Numbered from the stretch's first letter, positions 8,568 to 16,771 are shown. The stretch is DNA of 64,000 nt from Anoxybacillus tepidamans PS2 (GCF_000620165.1 NZ_JHVN01000013.1:1-64000), one strand, 5' to 3'. Numbers and translations are program-made. Notes: generated from the sequence alone by a model not told the origin.

Positions 8568-8834
8568 ATGTCAATGTATTATTTAGGCTTATTTCTCTGG
8601 ACGCATCTTGCCGCAGGAATTTTAGCAGCCATAATCGAGTACTTCTTTTATCGGGATATATTACATGAGGCAATTGAAGAATTTAATCAAGAGTACAATT
8701 TGGGGTTTGAGGTAACACTGCCAATGTATTTTGTTGCACGAATTCTTGGAGGATGGTATACGTTATTTACCAATTTAAAAAGTATATTTGATTATTATTT
8801 TGAACCTGATGATGATAACGACGAAGATGATTAA
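8568..8834 (+). CDS. Small membrane protein downstream of cas3, unknown function
   Basis: A product of 88 aa if started at ATG 8568 (GGTGAAG just upstream); in-frame GTG/ATG codons at 8553-8559 would add a few residues. It has a hydrophobic N-terminal segment (LGLFLWTHLAAGILAAIIEYFF), a second weaker one (MYFVARILGGWYTLF), and a strongly acidic tail DDDNDEDD. I do not recognise the family. It lies 40-50 nt after cas3 on the same strand and before the terminator at 9021, so it belongs to the cas3 transcript, although a role in CRISPR immunity is only suggested by position. Confidence 0.5.
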   Translation: MSMYYLGLFLWTHLAAGILAAIIEYFFYRDILHEAIEEFNQEYNLGFEVTLPMYFVARILGGWYTLFTNLKSIFDYYFEPDDDNDEDD

Positions 8835-9020
8835 CCTTTATTGGTTTTTTGCACCCAAATTAGATATATGTTATAAAAATATTAAAAATTATATTAGCTT
8901 CTATATTACTCTTAAAGAGAATTGGTAACATCGGTGAAGGTAATTTCTCTGATATTGAATCTCTTCTTGGATGGAGGAATCATATAAGCAAGACCTCCTT
9001 CTTACATAAATATAAAAATT
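8835..9020. other. AT-rich stretch, possible decayed short reading frame
   Basis: A plus frame without a normal start codon reads GNIGEGNFSDIESLLGW and RNHISKTSFLHKYK between about 8880 and 9020. It has protein-like composition but no ATG, GTG or TTG start. It may be a fragment. Nothing else was seen. Confidence 0.25.
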
Positions 9021-9055
9021 GCCCTTGGATTTTCATCAATTCCAAGGGCTTTTTA
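9021..9055 (+). terminator. Rho-independent terminator of the cas5-cas3 operon
   Basis: GCCCTTGGA (9021-9029) and TCCAAGGGC (9041-9049) form a 9-bp stem followed by five T, on the plus strand. Confidence 0.8.
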
Positions 9056-9065
9056 AATTATACTA

Positions 9066-10068
9066 ACCCGTGGTGCTAGTTGAGTGTTAGAACTCAACTA
9101 GCCCTAGTGTCACCAGCGAATAGGCCAACAATATGCCGTCGAGCACTACTTCAAATCCGATCACGGAGTTTGCTCGAATCTCTGTGATTCGGTATGGATC
9201 GACCAGAATGGAGAACACCATCTCGATGACTTTGTGCTTTTGTTTGATCCACTTTTCCCATGTCTTGGATGGCTGACGTTTTTGATTTTTCCTTGATGGA
9301 GTCCAAAGTGCCATTTGGTATTCTTCGTACAGCGTTTTTTGCAAGTCACGGCTAATGAACCCTTTGTCCCCGAGGTTATAAGGATGAGGAATTGGGGTCA
9401 TCACGCTTTTGGCTGCGATTCGATCATGACAGGATGCTTCCGTCACCACATATCCCATTGACAAACCTTGATCGGTCACTTTGAAGGTGCAACTTCAACC
9501 AATAGTACCATTGCTTTTTGGAAGCGCAATATCCAATGTGTGCGATCCCTTGAAATCGTTTGATACGATGCATTTTCGCCGTATGGCACAACGCTAACGG
9601 TAAGCAATAGACCACGGCATAGGCATGATATGGACCACGTTTTTCCAGTTCATGACGGATTCATTTCACCGCCCAACGCAGTGACCGACAACGTGGGTTG
9701 TATCGGGAACGTTCGGGGAACAAAGATAGAGGAAACAAATTTCCGACTACAAATCGATGCTAGGCCCGTTCAGAAGCAAAGCCAAGCAGCTTTCCTGAAA
9801 TGTGGATCGCTATGATCACGTCATCTTCTTGCTTTACCAAATATCGATTGCGGCGTTGAAGATGCGTTTGAATCAATGACAGTTGGGCGGAGACAAAAAG
9901 GAAAATGGCGGCGTATTGCTTTTGAATCTTGGCTTGATCTGTAGTCAAATGAAAGTGCTCTTGCATGGGGATTCTCCTTTCGAATGATGGGTGGCACTTT
10001 CATTCTACAGGAGATCCTCAAGCAAGGGTTATTTTTATTTTTACTCGGGGTTATCTAGCACCACGGGT
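9066..10068 (-). mobile_element. Degenerate IS982-family insertion sequence
   Basis: The element is bounded by the 14-bp perfect terminal inverted repeats ACCCGTGGTGCTAG (9066-9079) and CTAGCACCACGGGT (10055-10068). It is 1003 bp, a normal size for IS982. It carries one minus-strand transposase broken by several frameshifts. No clear target-site duplication could be read in the flanks. Its right flank is an IS6-type transposase fragment, so it probably inserted into that element. Confidence 0.75.
9087..9966 (-). pseudogene. IS982-type transposase, multiply frameshifted
   Basis: Reading from ATG 9966, the minus strand gives MQEHFHLTTDQAKIQKQYAA in one frame to about 9760. The frame then shifts, and LALCHTAKMHRIKRFQG with YCASKKQWYYWLKLHLQ follows near 9480-9615. 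The sequence TDQGLSMGYVVTEASCHD, with LGDKGFISRDLQKTLYEEY and KVIEMVFSILVD, then completes the protein in a third frame to the stop at 9087. The LGDKGFIS and IEMVFS blocks are typical of the IS982 DDE domain. At least two frameshifts (near 9480 and 9770) make it inactive. Confidence 0.8.
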
Positions 10069-10218
10069 AATTAGAAACATTTTAGAATCTGTACGAAATG
10101 ATTTCAATCCTAACATCGAACGAACTCGCTTCTTTATAAACCGATGCCCCTGTTCTACGATATGGTTTGTCTGATTTGCATGCCCGATGGCATGTTTTTT
10201 CTTTCTGTAACTTATGAT
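10069..10218 (-). pseudogene. IS6-family transposase fragment flanking the IS982 copy
   Basis: On the minus strand a frame reads KKKHAIGHANQTNHIVEQ, then GHRFIKKRVRSMLGLKSFRT, up to the IS982 terminal repeat. NxIVEQxHRxIKxRxRxMLGxKSF is the well known catalytic-Glu region of IS6/IS240/IS26-type transposases. Both ends are missing: the right side is open only back to 10218 and the left side is cut by IS982. No continuation was found beyond 9066. Confidence 0.6.
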
Positions 10219-10305
10219 TAGATCATCGCTTTACAAAAACTGCCTGAACATATACCATTAGTATTAACCAATTGTTTTAACCAGCATTTTATACTAACGA
10301 TTGAG

Positions 10306-10767
10306 GTGAAAGTATTTGATGAACGTAGAGTTATCTTTGTCCCAGCGTCTAGGCCTCACCCAGAATGTACAGAATACCGCATCGCTTGGGGATACGAGAA
10401 TTGGGGCGGAAATTTAGTTCCTGTAGAAAAAACACAGATGGTGTACAAAGGTAGAGTTGCTGGTATGCTGAGTCCCTCCTTCCCCGACAATACCATCGAT
10501 AAAAAGGCCGTAAGGTTTGCCTCTGACTTAGTTGAACAAGGTTATGGTTCTGGATCAAGAAAGAGCAAGCTAGTTCTTGTAATTAAAGAAGTATCTGATC
10601 CGGCGGACTTCGATCAAATCATTACCACAATAGAAGATGAAATCGAGGAGTATCACTATCAAATGCAACAAGACGTTGTGATACGTCCAGTTGATGTAAC
10701 TTTTGACAGAAAAATTCAAGTTGAAGAGAAACTCTGGGCTTTCTTATTTAGAGTTGATCTTCGGTGA
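10306..10767 (+). CDS. Unrecognised 153-aa protein at the head of a CBASS-like operon
   Basis: The product begins MKVFDERRVIFVPASRPH if GTG 10306 is the start. The same frame is open upstream to 10219 with protein-like sequence (LTNCFNQHFILTIEV) but no start codon, so the gene may have been shortened by the neighbouring IS debris. Segments include an aromatic block WGYENWGGN, a central GSGSRKSKLVLVIKEV strand and an acidic helix TTIEDEIEEYHYQMQ. There is no signal peptide or membrane segment. I do not recognise the family. It lies 42 nt before the SLATT gene, same strand, so an accessory role in that defence operon is possible but unproven. Confidence 0.55.
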   Translation: MKVFDERRVIFVPASRPHPECTEYRIAWGYENWGGNLVPVEKTQMVYKGRVAGMLSPSFPDNTIDKKAVRFASDLVEQGYGSGSRKSKLVLVIKEVSDPADFDQIITTIEDEIEEYHYQMQQDVVIRPVDVTFDRKIQVEEKLWAFLFRVDLR

Positions 10768-10809
10768 TACTTCTATTCCACTGAAATGAACAAAAGAAGG
10801 TGATTAGAA

Positions 10810-11381
10810 ATGGATAAAGATCATTTATTACGTAGTTTGGCTGAAAATGGTTATAATGTTTCTTTCGGTGCGAAGAAGCACTTTGCCACATACGATATTG
10901 TTGAGAAAATCCCAGGATTTCTTGCACTTATTAGTCTTCTTATTGGTGTATGGCAATCTATAAGCCTGACTATAAAAACAACAATGAGATATCAGTTGCT
11001 CTAATCTGTTTGAACATAATCGCCTTAGCTATTAGCCTCTATAATTCAGAGAAAGAAAGGTATAGGGAAGTCGGGAATCGCCTCATAGTTTTACATAACC
11101 AACTCCGAAATATCTACTATCGTGTTAAAAGCTCTACAGCAGACAATTTCCAAGACGAAGAAGCAGAAATGAATCAGATAATGGACGAGTATTACAGTAT
11201 AAATATTACCAAACAAATTATAATGAGTGATTGGTATGCCCACTATAAATTCTTCTTTCAAACTCAACACGAGTGGATCGATGAGCAAAAACAGTTTACA
11301 TGGAGAGATAAAATTCCTTTCTCGTTTGTTTTTACAGTAATAGTTGTTGTAATAATAGTCGTTTGGGTATTGCTATCGTGA
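10810..11381 (+). pseudogene. SLATT-domain two-TM effector, frameshifted
   Basis: The first frame (ATG 10810, RBS AAGAAGGTGATTAG) encodes MDKDHLLRSLAENGYNVSF, AKKHFATYDIVEKIPG and a membrane segment FLALISLLIGVWQ, then stops at 11004. The second frame takes over near 10962 with YKPDYKNNNEISVALICLN and IALAISLYNSEKERYREVG. It has a long helical region and a last membrane segment VFTVIVVVIIVVWVLLS to the stop at 11381. One missing base near 10960-10968 explains the break; repaired, the protein is about 190 aa. The layout of N-terminal AKKHFA, paired TM segments and coiled helices is that of SLATT effectors, which are thought to form membrane pores on cyclic nucleotide signals. It sits 16 nt before the CD-NTase. 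Confidence 0.75.
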
Positions 11382-11397
11382 ATTGGAGGAGAAACAG

Positions 11398-12747
11398 ATG
11401 TTGGCACAGTCGTTTGAAGGTTTTGTTAAGCAGTTGGAGATTGACAATCTTGATGATATCCATAAGAGATTCAAAAGAATCACAAAACGGTTAAATGAAG
11501 CATATTGGGATACTGACAGCGATCAAGAACACAGTTATATTGTCGGGTCATTAGGACGGCAGACAGCGATTAAAGGTATTAGTGACCTGGACATGCTTTT
11601 TGTTTTGCCTAATGGGGTTAAACAACAATATGATCAACACGAAGGAAATGGGCAGTCCAAATTGTTACAGGCCATAAAAGCTGAGATTAAGAAAACCTAT
11701 CCTAGAACAATTGTTAGGGGGGATGGTCAAGTAGTTGTAGTAAGCTTTGAAAGTATTAACTATACCATAGAGGTGTGTCCCGTCTTTGAACGATCCGATG
11801 GAGCTTTCGATTACCCCGATTCCAATAACGGTGGTTCGTGGAAGAAGACTGATCCACTTCCGGAAATCGAAGAAAGTCTGAAAACAATTGAAGAAACCAA
11901 TAACAATTATCGTTATCTATGTAACATTGTCAGAGCATGGAAAAATCATATTGGTATTAAATTTGGAGGCTTACTGATTGACACGCTGATTTACAACTTT
12001 CTTGATGAGTATGAGGAGCATAAAGAGGCGGCATTTGAAAATTACCTCCAGGTATTAAAAGACCTCTTCTATTATCTTAAAACTCGGAACAAAGACCAAC
12101 AATATTGGTTTGCATTGGGCAGTAACCAAAAAGTATATAATAAAAAAGGAACGTTCGTTACAAAAGCTAATTCAGCATATAACAAGATTAAGGATTTGAC
12201 TGAGGATAGCGAAAATTTATATGATACCCTTCAAGAATTATTTGGAGAAACCTTTCCAGTCCCTGAGGCAGTATCGGAAGCCAAAATTGAAAAAAGTGCG
12301 TCCTTTGGATTCACAGCTCGACAAACGGAGGAATTCATTGAAAGAAAATTTCCTATTGACATTCGTTATAGTTTAAAAATTGATTGCGAAGTTAAACAAA
12401 ATGGATTTAGACCTCATTTACTGAGAAATATGCTTAGAGACCAAATACCGCTTCTTGCTAATAAAAATTTACGATTTTTTATCGAAAAAAACGAGTTTGA
12501 TAAAATAGCAAGAAGAAGCGAAGAAAAACTTCCGTATGATGTGTATTGGAAAGTTTTAAATCGTGGTGAGGAAGCTATACTAAGAGATTGTATTCGTGGT
12601 CAAATTGTTCGAGATAGAGGAAGGCATGAAAAGATTGAAAGTACTAATTTTAAAGGTGAGCATTATGTAGAATGCTATATCGTTCACAACGGAACAGTCG
12701 TTGCCAGAGACCGAATAACGGTACCAATCGCTAACAATCAAACATAG
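11398..12747 (+). CDS. CD-NTase (cGAS/DncV-like nucleotidyltransferase) of a CBASS system
   Basis: A protein of 449 aa expected to make a cyclic oligonucleotide alarm signal on phage infection. The nucleotidyltransferase core shows VGSLGRQT with G50-S51, the metal-binding pair D63-L-D65 in SDLDMLF and the third acidic residue E125 in YTIEVCPVF; all are intact. A helical domain follows (residues about 150-300). The C-terminal part, with IRYSLKIDCEVKQNGFR and RIT strands, looks like the adenylyl/guanylyl-and-SMODS sensor (AGS-C) domain. ATG 11398 is preferred to TTG 11383 because GGAGGAG lies 6 nt upstream. It is last in the operon, with a terminator at its stop codon. No Cap2/Cap3 or HORMA genes are near, so this is a short (type I-like) CBASS. 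Confidence 0.85.
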   Translation: MLAQSFEGFVKQLEIDNLDDIHKRFKRITKRLNEAYWDTDSDQEHSYIVGSLGRQTAIKGISDLDMLFVLPNGVKQQYDQHEGNGQSKLLQAIKAEIKKTYPRTIVRGDGQVVVVSFESINYTIEVCPVFERSDGAFDYPDSNNGGSWKKTDPLPEIEESLKTIEETNNNYRYLCNIVRAWKNHIGIKFGGLLIDTLIYNFLDEYEEHKEAAFENYLQVLKDLFYYLKTRNKDQQYWFALGSNQKVYNKKGTFVTKANSAYNKIKDLTEDSENLYDTLQELFGETFPVPEAVSEAKIEKSASFGFTARQTEEFIERKFPIDIRYSLKIDCEVKQNGFRPHLLRNMLRDQIPLLANKNLRFFIEKNEFDKIARRSEEKLPYDVYWKVLNRGEEAILRDCIRGQIVRDRGRHEKIESTNFKGEHYVECYIVHNGTVVARDRITVPIANNQT

Positions 12748-12770
12748 ACAGCTATTTCGGGCTGTCTTTT
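12746..12770 (+). terminator. Terminator of the CBASS-like operon
   Basis: AGACAGC (12746-12752) and GCTGTCT (12761-12767) form a 7-bp stem with an 8-nt loop, followed by TTTCTTCTTTTT. The stem overlaps the CD-NTase stop codon. Confidence 0.75.
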
Positions 12771-13537
12771 CTTCTTTTTGCTGAATAGCTTAAACGTCGT
12801 AGTCATTATGTAAATTAAATGACAGAAATGTGCATCGATAAATACAATATTATGCACGAGGTTCGTTAACCATATAAAATTTTTTCATTAATCCATACAA
12901 AATTCTGTCAATGTACAACAACACTAACATCAAAAAGGGGAGAAAATTCTTGTTTTTAAGTTTGCGTTATATACAAATTTAACGAAGAGTTAAAAATATA
13001 AAGAATAAATATTTGCTACGATTCCCATATTTTTAACTTAAATGATAGCCTCTTTTTCATACAAAAAATAACATATTACGGTATCTTTGACTAAACTTTT
13101 GATAATAAAGAAGATCTAGATTGAAATAATTTATGACAAGCCATTCCTTAAAATACTGAAATGTGGATCAAAATAAAAAGATTAAGGAATTCCCCTCTAG
13201 TTCTGATGACTAACAGATTTTGTGATAATGGATGAACGTGTGGACTTCCGATTCTGTTCCTGCTATTGTTGGTACACAAATGATAGAGGTCAAATTTTAA
13301 TATGACCTTGCTCCTCGGTAATGTCTTCATTACACAAGCAAAATACGTACAAATATAGCCGTATTTATAGGTACTCGTTATCTATTTTACATAGATTTTA
13401 TTATGTTAACTTATTAAAGGAAATTTGTTACACCGTCTCACGCGGACAAGGGGGCAGATTGATAAAATGAACCTCCTTAAAAGAAACCAGATACAAATAG
13501 TCCGCCACTCATGGGTTGATGGCAGAAAACGAAAAAA
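12771..13537. other. AT-rich gene-free stretch
   Basis: No convincing reading frame, RNA gene or repeat was seen here. Short open frames at 13148-13330 (minus) and 13425-13658 (plus) have unnatural composition and no RBS. This stretch marks the change from the low-GC defence region to normal chromosome. Confidence 0.5.
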
Positions 13538-13565
13538 TTGCAATATCCAAAAAAAGGTTTATAAT
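13538..13565 (+). promoter_or_regulatory. Probable sigma-A promoter of the Fsr-type exporter gene
   Basis: TTGCAA (13538-13543) and TATAAT (13560-13565) are separated by 16 nt, and the start codon lies 35 nt downstream. Confidence 0.5.
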
Positions 13566-13600
13566 GAAACTCGTAAACTATATCTAGGGAGAGAAACAGC

Positions 13601-14815
13601 ATGCAAGCGAATGTTCAGCAAGTGGCGGGCATACATAAGACAGTTTATCCGATTTTAATTGCGATTAGCATCGGTCATTTATTAAATGATTCGATGCAGG
13701 CAGTGATTCCCGCACTGTATCCGATTTTGGAATCATCAATGAACTTGTCGTATACGCAAATTGGTTGGATTGCTTTTACGTTAAATATGACATCATCGGT
13801 TTTGCAGCCGGTTGTTGGATTGTTTACTGATCGGCGTCCTTCCCCGTACTTTTTGCCGCTTGGGATGGCGGCAAGTTTGATTGGCATGGTTGGCTTGGCG
13901 TTTGCGCCGAATTTTCTTTTTGTCCTGTTGTCCGTGCTGCTTGTCGGGCTTGGGTCGGCGGTATTCCATCCGGAAGGGGCGCGAGTTGTTTATTTTGCGG
14001 CAGGAGCGAGACGGGGGTTTGCCCAATCGATTTATCAAGTCGGCGGCAATACAGGAAATGCCCTCGCACCCGTTTTTACAGCGCTTGTTTTCGTTCCGTT
14101 CGGACAAAAAGGCGCTAGTTGGTTTACAGTGATAGCTCTGGCTGGAATTATTTTGTTGTCTCGCGTGTCCAGATGGTATTCAAACAAACTAGAACAAGGG
14201 GCGCGCGCCCGCAAACAAAAGGGCGGGACGCAAGCAGATCAAAAAGGGAAAAACCGGCTTATTTTTGCTTTATCCCTATTAATCTTTTTAGTATTTGCCC
14301 GTTCATGGTATTCAGCAGGCATCTCGAACTATTATCAATTTTATTTGATTGAGCATTATCACATTTCCATCCGCGAAGCGCAGCTCTATTTATTTGTTTT
14401 TATGATTGCAGGAGCCATTGGAACATTTGCTGGCGGTCCGATTGCCGACCGTTTTGGAAAGAGAAATTTAATTTTGTTTTCGACGCTCGGCACGGCTCCG
14501 TTTGCGCTAATTCTTCCGTACCTTCCGCTTGGCTGGGTATTACCTATCGTATTTATTGCCGGATTTATTTTATCGTTAAGCTTCGCAACATTTGTTGTGT
14601 ATGCGCAAGAACTGTTGCCTGGAAATGTCGGCATGGCTTCCGGGCTCATTGTGGGGCTTGCGTTCGGCATGGGGGCGCTCGGTGCGGTCGTGCTTGGAAA
14701 AATTGCCGACCTCTACTCATTGAAATCGCTGATGACGATGTGCAGTTTTCTTCCGTTATTGGGTGTGCTCACGTTTTGGCTGCCGAAAGATCGGCGTTCT
14801 GTTGCGAACGTTTAG
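13601..14815 (+). CDS. fsr: MFS exporter, fosmidomycin-resistance (Fsr) family
   Basis: A 404-aa, twelve-helix membrane transporter of the major facilitator superfamily, expected to export drugs or small metabolites by proton antiport. The Fsr subfamily is indicated by ISIGHLLNDSMQAVIPALYP in helix 1 and GLGSAVFHPEGARVV in the helix 4 region, together with GFAQSIYQVGGNTG. The second half starts after a basic loop rich in Lys and Gln (about 200-215) and includes the GGPIADRFGKRN MFS motif near residue 285. The RBS is GGGAGAG. It has its own promoter and terminator. Substrate is not determinable from sequence alone. Confidence 0.85.
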   Translation: MQANVQQVAGIHKTVYPILIAISIGHLLNDSMQAVIPALYPILESSMNLSYTQIGWIAFTLNMTSSVLQPVVGLFTDRRPSPYFLPLGMAASLIGMVGLAFAPNFLFVLLSVLLVGLGSAVFHPEGARVVYFAAGARRGFAQSIYQVGGNTGNALAPVFTALVFVPFGQKGASWFTVIALAGIILLSRVSRWYSNKLEQGARARKQKGGTQADQKGKNRLIFALSLLIFLVFARSWYSAGISNYYQFYLIEHYHISIREAQLYLFVFMIAGAIGTFAGGPIADRFGKRNLILFSTLGTAPFALILPYLPLGWVLPIVFIAGFILSLSFATFVVYAQELLPGNVGMASGLIVGLAFGMGALGAVVLGKIADLYSLKSLMTMCSFLPLLGVLTFWLPKDRRSVANV

Positions 14816-14884
14816 GAAGATGACTAGAGCTTGTAAGGACGCATTCGTATTCTAGTTGAATAATAAGATTGGTCCAGTGATGGC

Positions 14885-14922
14885 AAACAGCCGCTCCCTT
14901 ACGAAAAGGGGCGGCTGTTTAT
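14885..14922. terminator. Strong hairpin between convergent genes
   Basis: AAACAGCCGCTCCCTT and AAGGGGCGGCTGTTT are nearly perfect arms around ACGAA (14885-14920), followed by ATTGTT. It ends the exporter transcript and could also serve the convergent ATP-grasp gene. Confidence 0.75.
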
Positions 14923-14971
14923 TGTTGGGTACGAATATATAGTTCACAATGAGGAAAATACCGATTTTGGT

Positions 14972-15919
14972 TTAGCGAGCCGTTTCTGCTAATTGTTTTA
15001 ATTCTTCGCCGAAAAATTTGGCAATTTCAAGCATGCCAAATGTTCCGGCGCGCGTTTCGGCTTCCGAGTTGTAGTTCGTATTCGTATTGACGTCATACGT
15101 AAAAATATCGCCGTTTCGGTCGCGGATAAACTCAATGCCAGCGATATGAATGTCATTGGCCCGCAAAAATTGCTCGTATTTCTCGATGATTGGATCCGCG
15201 AAGCCTTCAATAATTTCAAATTTCGGACGTGTCGTTGTTTCGCCAACCGGACAGAATAAATCACCGATTTGGCAAGCATCAGCTGGGCATAGTTCGAACC
15301 CTTGCGAAGTGTCGACCCTCACGGCGTACACAAATTTTCCGCCGACGAATTCACAACGGGTAATAAACGGCTCTGGAGCTTGTATATATTCCTGAACAAG
15401 CGTAATGCCGTCGACCGAGTCTTCAAAAGCGCCGCTTTCCACATATTGCTGAAGCGTCTCAATCGAGTGAAACAGCTGCACGCCGAGACCTTTTCCGGCG
15501 CGGTTATGTTTTGTGATAAAGGACGGGCATCCGAGCTGTTTCGCCGCTTCGACAATTTGCTTTTTGCCCACTGCAGCAATCGTTTTCGGTGTGCGAATGC
15601 CATGTGCATTTAATGCCATATATTGATTCACTTTGCTTACTTCTAAGCGAAGCGCCCGGCTTCCGTTGAACACTTTCCGTCCGTGGCGCTCGAGCCAAGC
15701 GAGCACCGCCTCCGTCAATTCCGGGGCGAAGCGATGGCCGCGAGTATGGGAAGAAGCGCTCATGCGATTATAAAATATTCCTTCCGGCGGCGCCTGCGTT
15801 AAATCGACAATCCCCTCGTCTAAAAACCATTCTTCATAAGGCAAGTTTAATTCTTCTAAGCGCTTTGTTAAATGAATGGTCCATTCGCTGTTTTCATGGA
15901 TGATATAAATTTTGCTCAA
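14972..15919 (-). CDS. ATP-grasp (RimK-like) ligase of unknown substrate
   Basis: A 315-aa protein. An N-terminal Rossmann-like part (YIIHENSEWTIHLTKRLEE) is followed by the ATP-grasp fold: KVNQYMALNAHGIRTPKT before the ATP lid, FITKHNRAGKGLGV as the phosphate loop, LVQEYIQ hinge, and the metal site GIEFIRD with DVNTNTNYNSEAE near residues 276-288. Such enzymes join a carboxylate to an amine with ATP, as in RimK and related peptide ligases. Start ATG 15919 follows AGAAGGAGGAACC. It appears monocistronic, so the substrate is unknown. Confidence 0.8.
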   Translation of the reverse strand: MSKIYIIHENSEWTIHLTKRLEELNLPYEEWFLDEGIVDLTQAPPEGIFYNRMSASSHTRGHRFAPELTEAVLAWLERHGRKVFNGSRALRLEVSKVNQYMALNAHGIRTPKTIAAVGKKQIVEAAKQLGCPSFITKHNRAGKGLGVQLFHSIETLQQYVESGAFEDSVDGITLVQEYIQAPEPFITRCEFVGGKFVYAVRVDTSQGFELCPADACQIGDLFCPVGETTTRPKFEIIEGFADPIIEKYEQFLRANDIHIAGIEFIRDRNGDIFTYDVNTNTNYNSEAETRAGTFGMLEIAKFFGEELKQLAETAR

Positions 15920-16097
15920 TTTTGGTTCCTCCTTCTGAAAAATTCCGCATCAAACAATCTATCTGTATGTAGATGTTGACCAAGGTTGAAGCTAATCGTC
16001 CCCGGTTTGCGGCTATGGATGACCTTCTTTTCATATATGCATAGTCATCTATATTTTCATGTTCCTCATACTAATCTAGCAAAATGAAGCGCTTTCT

Positions 16098-16544
16098 TCA
16101 ATTTGTCACTAGCAAATTTTTTTCAAGAATAATTTTCGGTTCACCTTTTTCGTCGGTATACGTTCCAATGATATCGAAGCCATGCTTAATATTCAGGATC
16201 AGCATCGCCCGCCATTTATTTTTTGTTTTTGTTTGCACGATGCGGTAGCCGTGTTCTCGCAAATAGTTGTGTTGCATTTCCATTAGCTTGGACGCAATGC
16301 CTTGATGGCGGTACATCTCGTCGACGCCGCCGAGCCAGCTATAAAACTTTCTAGGATCAAACTCATAGCCCATCTTAAAGCCAACGATTTTTCCTTGATC
16401 GAGCGCGATGATCGTAAGCAAATTTGCCTTTGTTTTCATTCGTTCTATAAGTGAACTCGAATCTTGAAAAATGCGTTCATGCAGCTGTAAAATCCCTTCC
16501 ATGATGTCATCGTTCGGTATGGCATGAATAATGCGAAATTCCAA
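16098..16544 (-). CDS. GNAT-family N-acetyltransferase
   Basis: A 148-aa acetyltransferase with the acetyl-CoA binding motif MYRHQGIASKLMEMQH around residues 78-93 and the preceding strand GKIVGFKMGYE; a C-terminal RAMLILNIKHGFDIIGTY segment completes the fold. The frame is open further up to 16676, but TTG 16544 has a perfect AGGAGG at 16554-16559 and gives a normal N-terminus (EFRIIHAIPND), so it is the preferred start. The substrate is unknown. A copy of the dispersed 57-nt hairpin repeat lies about 50 nt upstream of the gene. Confidence 0.8.
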   Translation of the reverse strand: MEFRIIHAIPNDDIMEGILQLHERIFQDSSSLIERMKTKANLLTIIALDQGKIVGFKMGYEFDPRKFYSWLGGVDEMYRHQGIASKLMEMQHNYLREHGYRIVQTKTKNKWRAMLILNIKHGFDIIGTYTDEKGEPKIILEKNLLVTN

Positions 16545-16593
16545 AAAAATCAACCTCCTATATCGTCTACATTTTACTATAAATTCGTTATTT

Positions 16594-16655
16594 AGCATAT
16601 CCGCCGAGAAGCCTCCCAACTCTAAACGAAACGAAGTGAGGTGCGAGAATTTCAT
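16594..16655 (+). repeat. Dispersed hairpin repeat, copy A (divergent)
   Basis: It matches the 57-nt family consensus (CCGAGAAG, a stem-loop containing AAACGAAGTG, ending TTCAT) with a 5-nt insertion and several changes. It lies in the upstream region of the GNAT gene. Confidence 0.6.
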
Positions 16656-16771
16656 GGACATATTGATCATATCCAATTATTGTGTATTACTGCAGTAAGA
16701 GAAATTCCATTAATGCTTGATTATTCCAACAATCTCCCTATAATTGTAAAAAATATGATAAAATCAATAAA

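Noticed and set aside
1-13000. Toxin-antitoxin or restriction-modification genes in the defence region
   Set aside because: No methyltransferase, endonuclease or typical toxin/antitoxin pair was seen among the open frames.
13148-13658. Open frames in the gap before the Fsr-type exporter
   Set aside because: No RBS, unnatural composition and overlap with promoter sequence.
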